Under the pieces are notes generated by a model. It did not search any database, was not told where the DNA came from, and saw nothing but the letters and a program-made list of their open reading frames with translations. From assembly GCA_003170915.1 (NCBI GenBank), contig PMYB01000046.1, positions 1 through 33,403 on the forward strand: 33,403 nucleotides of DNA, given 5' to 3'. Positions 31,776 to 33,403 of the stretch are shown one piece after another (within the stretch, counting starts at the first letter, position 1; the number at the start of each line of letters is the position of its first letter). The position numbers and the translations under genes were made by a program. This stretch comes from Bryobacterales bacterium (GTDB lineage Bacteria > Acidobacteriota > Terriglobia > Bryobacterales > Bryobacteraceae).

Positions 31776-32726
31776 TCAAGACCCAGAAGCACGAGATGTA
31801 AACAAGTCGAGCTGAAGCGAGCTCTCAACACCCTGACTTGCTTCCGCAGGCAGCGGAAAGAGCGATTCCCCGAACGGGTCGTGTTGCTTGTATCGAGTCT
31901 TTGCCAACTCCTGATTGTGAACGGCGTAACAATAGACGCAGCCATGCGGGCAGGTGTCGTATTCACCTATATCGCGAGACTCAAAGCATCCGCACTCCTC
32001 CCGATTCCCCTTCAAGCAAGCCCTTACAGGTTTGCCCCTGACGTCCGTGAGCCTTCTCGCGTCGACGCAACGGGCTTCGACACAGCCAGGCACAATGAAC
32101 TGCGGTTGGCTACATACAGTTAGCTGAATGCCCTGGGCCGAGGCCAGAGCGGCAAGGTCGCCAGCAAGGCTTCGCTTCCATTCGTCCGAAGGATCAGACC
32201 ATGCAAAACCGTGCTCGGCAGCCGCGCGCTGCATATTCCGCTGCGTCTTAGCATAGAAATGAGCAAAGGAGATAACTACCTCGTCTGTGACCCCTTCCAG
32301 CGCCTTCGCGAGGCGGCCAAAGGTTTCAATATGAAACTCGCGCGGCGTAAGTGATGAATTGATAATCGTATCGTACCGCCACACGTTAACACGGGGACCA
32401 AAGATCTCACCGACCTGTCTTAGTTGTTCAACAGCTCTGGGTGCATCCACAACCGCCTGCTCCAAATCCCTCGGGTAACTGTTAATCGTGTGTTGCACAA
32501 TAAAAGAAAACCCTAGCTCTCGAACCTCGGGCAAGTATCTGATAAAGGGACCAATATTTTTCGTCCAGAATACGATGCCATCCACGTCTTCCGGCAAGAG
32601 GGAAACGCGAATCACCCGGCGATTGTAGGGGTTAACCATCTTGCAATATCCAGCGCGCAAGCGGTTCATGAACCACTCCCCGTAGAAGGTGGGAATGTCG
32701 GTTTTGTAGCTGGCGGAAATGATCAT
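31776..32726 (-). CDS. DUF1848 protein with C-terminal CX3CX2C cluster
   Basis: A 316-residue protein of the DUF1848 family. It starts MIISASYKTDIPTFYGEWF, the usual opening of the family, and continues with VDGIVFWTKNIGPFI and NVWRYDTIINS. The C-terminal third is Cys-rich (Cys205, 215, 220, 237, 245, 247, 259, 263, 266) with the motif CPHGCVYCYA, which fits CX3CX2C, the iron-sulfur ligand pattern of radical SAM enzymes, though located at the C-terminus. Function is unknown. ATG 32726 lies 2 bp after the stop of the methyltransferase-like gene; a longer N-terminal frame would overlap that gene by about 50 bp. GC content is visibly lower than in the rest of the window, suggesting transfer. Confidence 0.82.
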   Translation of the reverse strand: MIISASYKTDIPTFYGEWFMNRLRAGYCKMVNPYNRRVIRVSLLPEDVDGIVFWTKNIGPFIRYLPEVRELGFSFIVQHTINSYPRDLEQAVVDAPRAVEQLRQVGEIFGPRVNVWRYDTIINSSLTPREFHIETFGRLAKALEGVTDEVVISFAHFYAKTQRNMQRAAAEHGFAWSDPSDEWKRSLAGDLAALASAQGIQLTVCSQPQFIVPGCVEARCVDARRLTDVRGKPVRACLKGNREECGCFESRDIGEYDTCPHGCVYCYAVHNQELAKTRYKQHDPFGESLFPLPAEASQGVESSLQLDLFTSRASGS

Positions 32727-32728
32727 TC

Positions 32729-33367
32729 TCAGGCCTTTCTCATGATGCGGTACGCCACATCGCTCTTTCGTTTTGGCCATCCAAACTTATCAAAATATGG
32801 CCCAAGATCCTTTGTCTCCTCATCGTTCGAGAAAGCCAGCATGCAGCTGCCTTCCCTCACGGTGTTCAGTCCATTGTGCTTCGCCAGCTCGTCAAACCAG
32901 TCAACGAACTGAGAAGAATTGTTGTCGACGAAGAGGACCATAGAGCCTTTCTTCATCTGTGACATGCAGTGACTGAAGAAGGGTTTAGCCTGGTTCCTAA
33001 TCCTCCATACTTCTGATAGGAAATAGCTCAGTGTAAACAAATCGGCCCGAAGGAACTTCTGGTAGCTTTTCCACGTTACGGAATCCGTCACGTCCATCTG
33101 TTGAAAGATCGGGTAAACGCTAAATGGAGGCTTGAGAACGCGGGCGATGTCACTCCAGGAGTCACCCCACGCGCGTTCCTTGTCGAATATGTAGCATGTG
33201 AGGCATGTATCTCGCACGCCCGCCTGCATCATGTATTTCAGTATGCCCAGAAGGTCGCTCCCCGGCCCGCCGCCTAAACAGGCTATCTCTACGGCATTCC
33301 GGCTAAACAACTCCCGCAACTCAGTATCACACCTTATGAGCTGCATGATGTAGTCGGCATGGGCCAC
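32729..33367 (-). CDS. Methyltransferase-like protein, possibly 5'-truncated
   Basis: A 212-residue protein with a class I SAM-binding motif, VEIACLGGGPGSDLLGILKY, near the N-terminus and a later strand SMVLFVDNNSSQF. No substrate-specific motif is recognised, so the methyl acceptor is unknown. The only start inside the window is GTG 33367 without a clear ribosome site. The frame is open further upstream (SVFKYTVAHADYIM looks coding) until a TAG at about 33395-33397, so the true N-terminus may be lost by a nonsense change or frameshift at the edge. It is 2 bp from the DUF1848 gene and shares its lower GC content, so the two form a unit. Confidence 0.65.
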   Translation of the reverse strand: MAHADYIMQLIRCDTELRELFSRNAVEIACLGGGPGSDLLGILKYMMQAGVRDTCLTCYIFDKERAWGDSWSDIARVLKPPFSVYPIFQQMDVTDSVTWKSYQKFLRADLFTLSYFLSEVWRIRNQAKPFFSHCMSQMKKGSMVLFVDNNSSQFVDWFDELAKHNGLNTVREGSCMLAFSNDEETKDLGPYFDKFGWPKRKSDVAYRIMRKA

Positions 33368-33403
33368 CGTATACTTGAAGACACTACTGTCCGGCTATAA
33401 GTC

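Overview
The window looks like a chromosome segment of an Acidobacteriota bacterium, probably of the Solibacter/Bryobacter type. It is GC-rich, it carries two very large Oar-like TonB-dependent receptors with an N-terminal carboxypeptidase-regulatory domain, and it has several secreted Tat-signal enzymes and a one-component regulator with a membrane anchor. All of these are typical of that group. This placement is inferred from gene content. No rRNA, tRNA or CRISPR array was seen.

Left region (1-12424): an inositol/phytate locus. On the minus strand an autoregulated operon reads lacI-type repressor, sugar ABC ATPase, permease, binding lipoprotein, and an IolM-like dehydrogenase cut by the window edge. 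Divergent from it is an intact myo-inositol oxygenase (MIOX, inositol to glucuronate). Convergent with MIOX is a second minus-strand group: Oar-like TonB receptor, GlpT/UhpT-type organophosphate antiporter, PfkB kinase resembling myo-inositol 3-kinase, and an AppA-like phytase. A 14-bp operator with core TGCAAACGTKTGCA occurs at four places: in front of lacI, MIOX, the TonB receptor group, and a broken gene at 13116. I read this as one LacI regulon covering phytate hydrolysis, import of inositol or its phosphates, and oxidation.

Middle region (13000-15890): a graveyard. It holds a secreted-protein start that stops after 29 codons behind a strong promoter and a perfect operator, a metallophosphatase split by one amber codon, a purple-acid-phosphatase relic with an internal deletion, and a chimeric scar. 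The scar joins the 3' end of the beta-propeller gene (copy of 23251-23454) to the 3' two thirds of MIOX (copy of 5052-5586).

Right-middle region (15902-30956): a membrane-anchored regulator, a second Oar-like receptor, and a DUF5054 secreted protein preceded by a coupled 22-codon leader ORF. These are followed by a minus-strand series: two enolase-superfamily proteins (one a DgoD-like sugar-acid dehydratase), a DUF362 Tat protein, an S55-family protein and a secreted beta-propeller protein.

Right edge (31000-33403): a long imperfect inverted repeat, an MNT nucleotidyltransferase with a broken HEPN partner, and a visibly lower-GC pair (DUF1848 protein with a CX3CX2C motif, and a methyltransferase-like protein). 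This end looks like accessory DNA.
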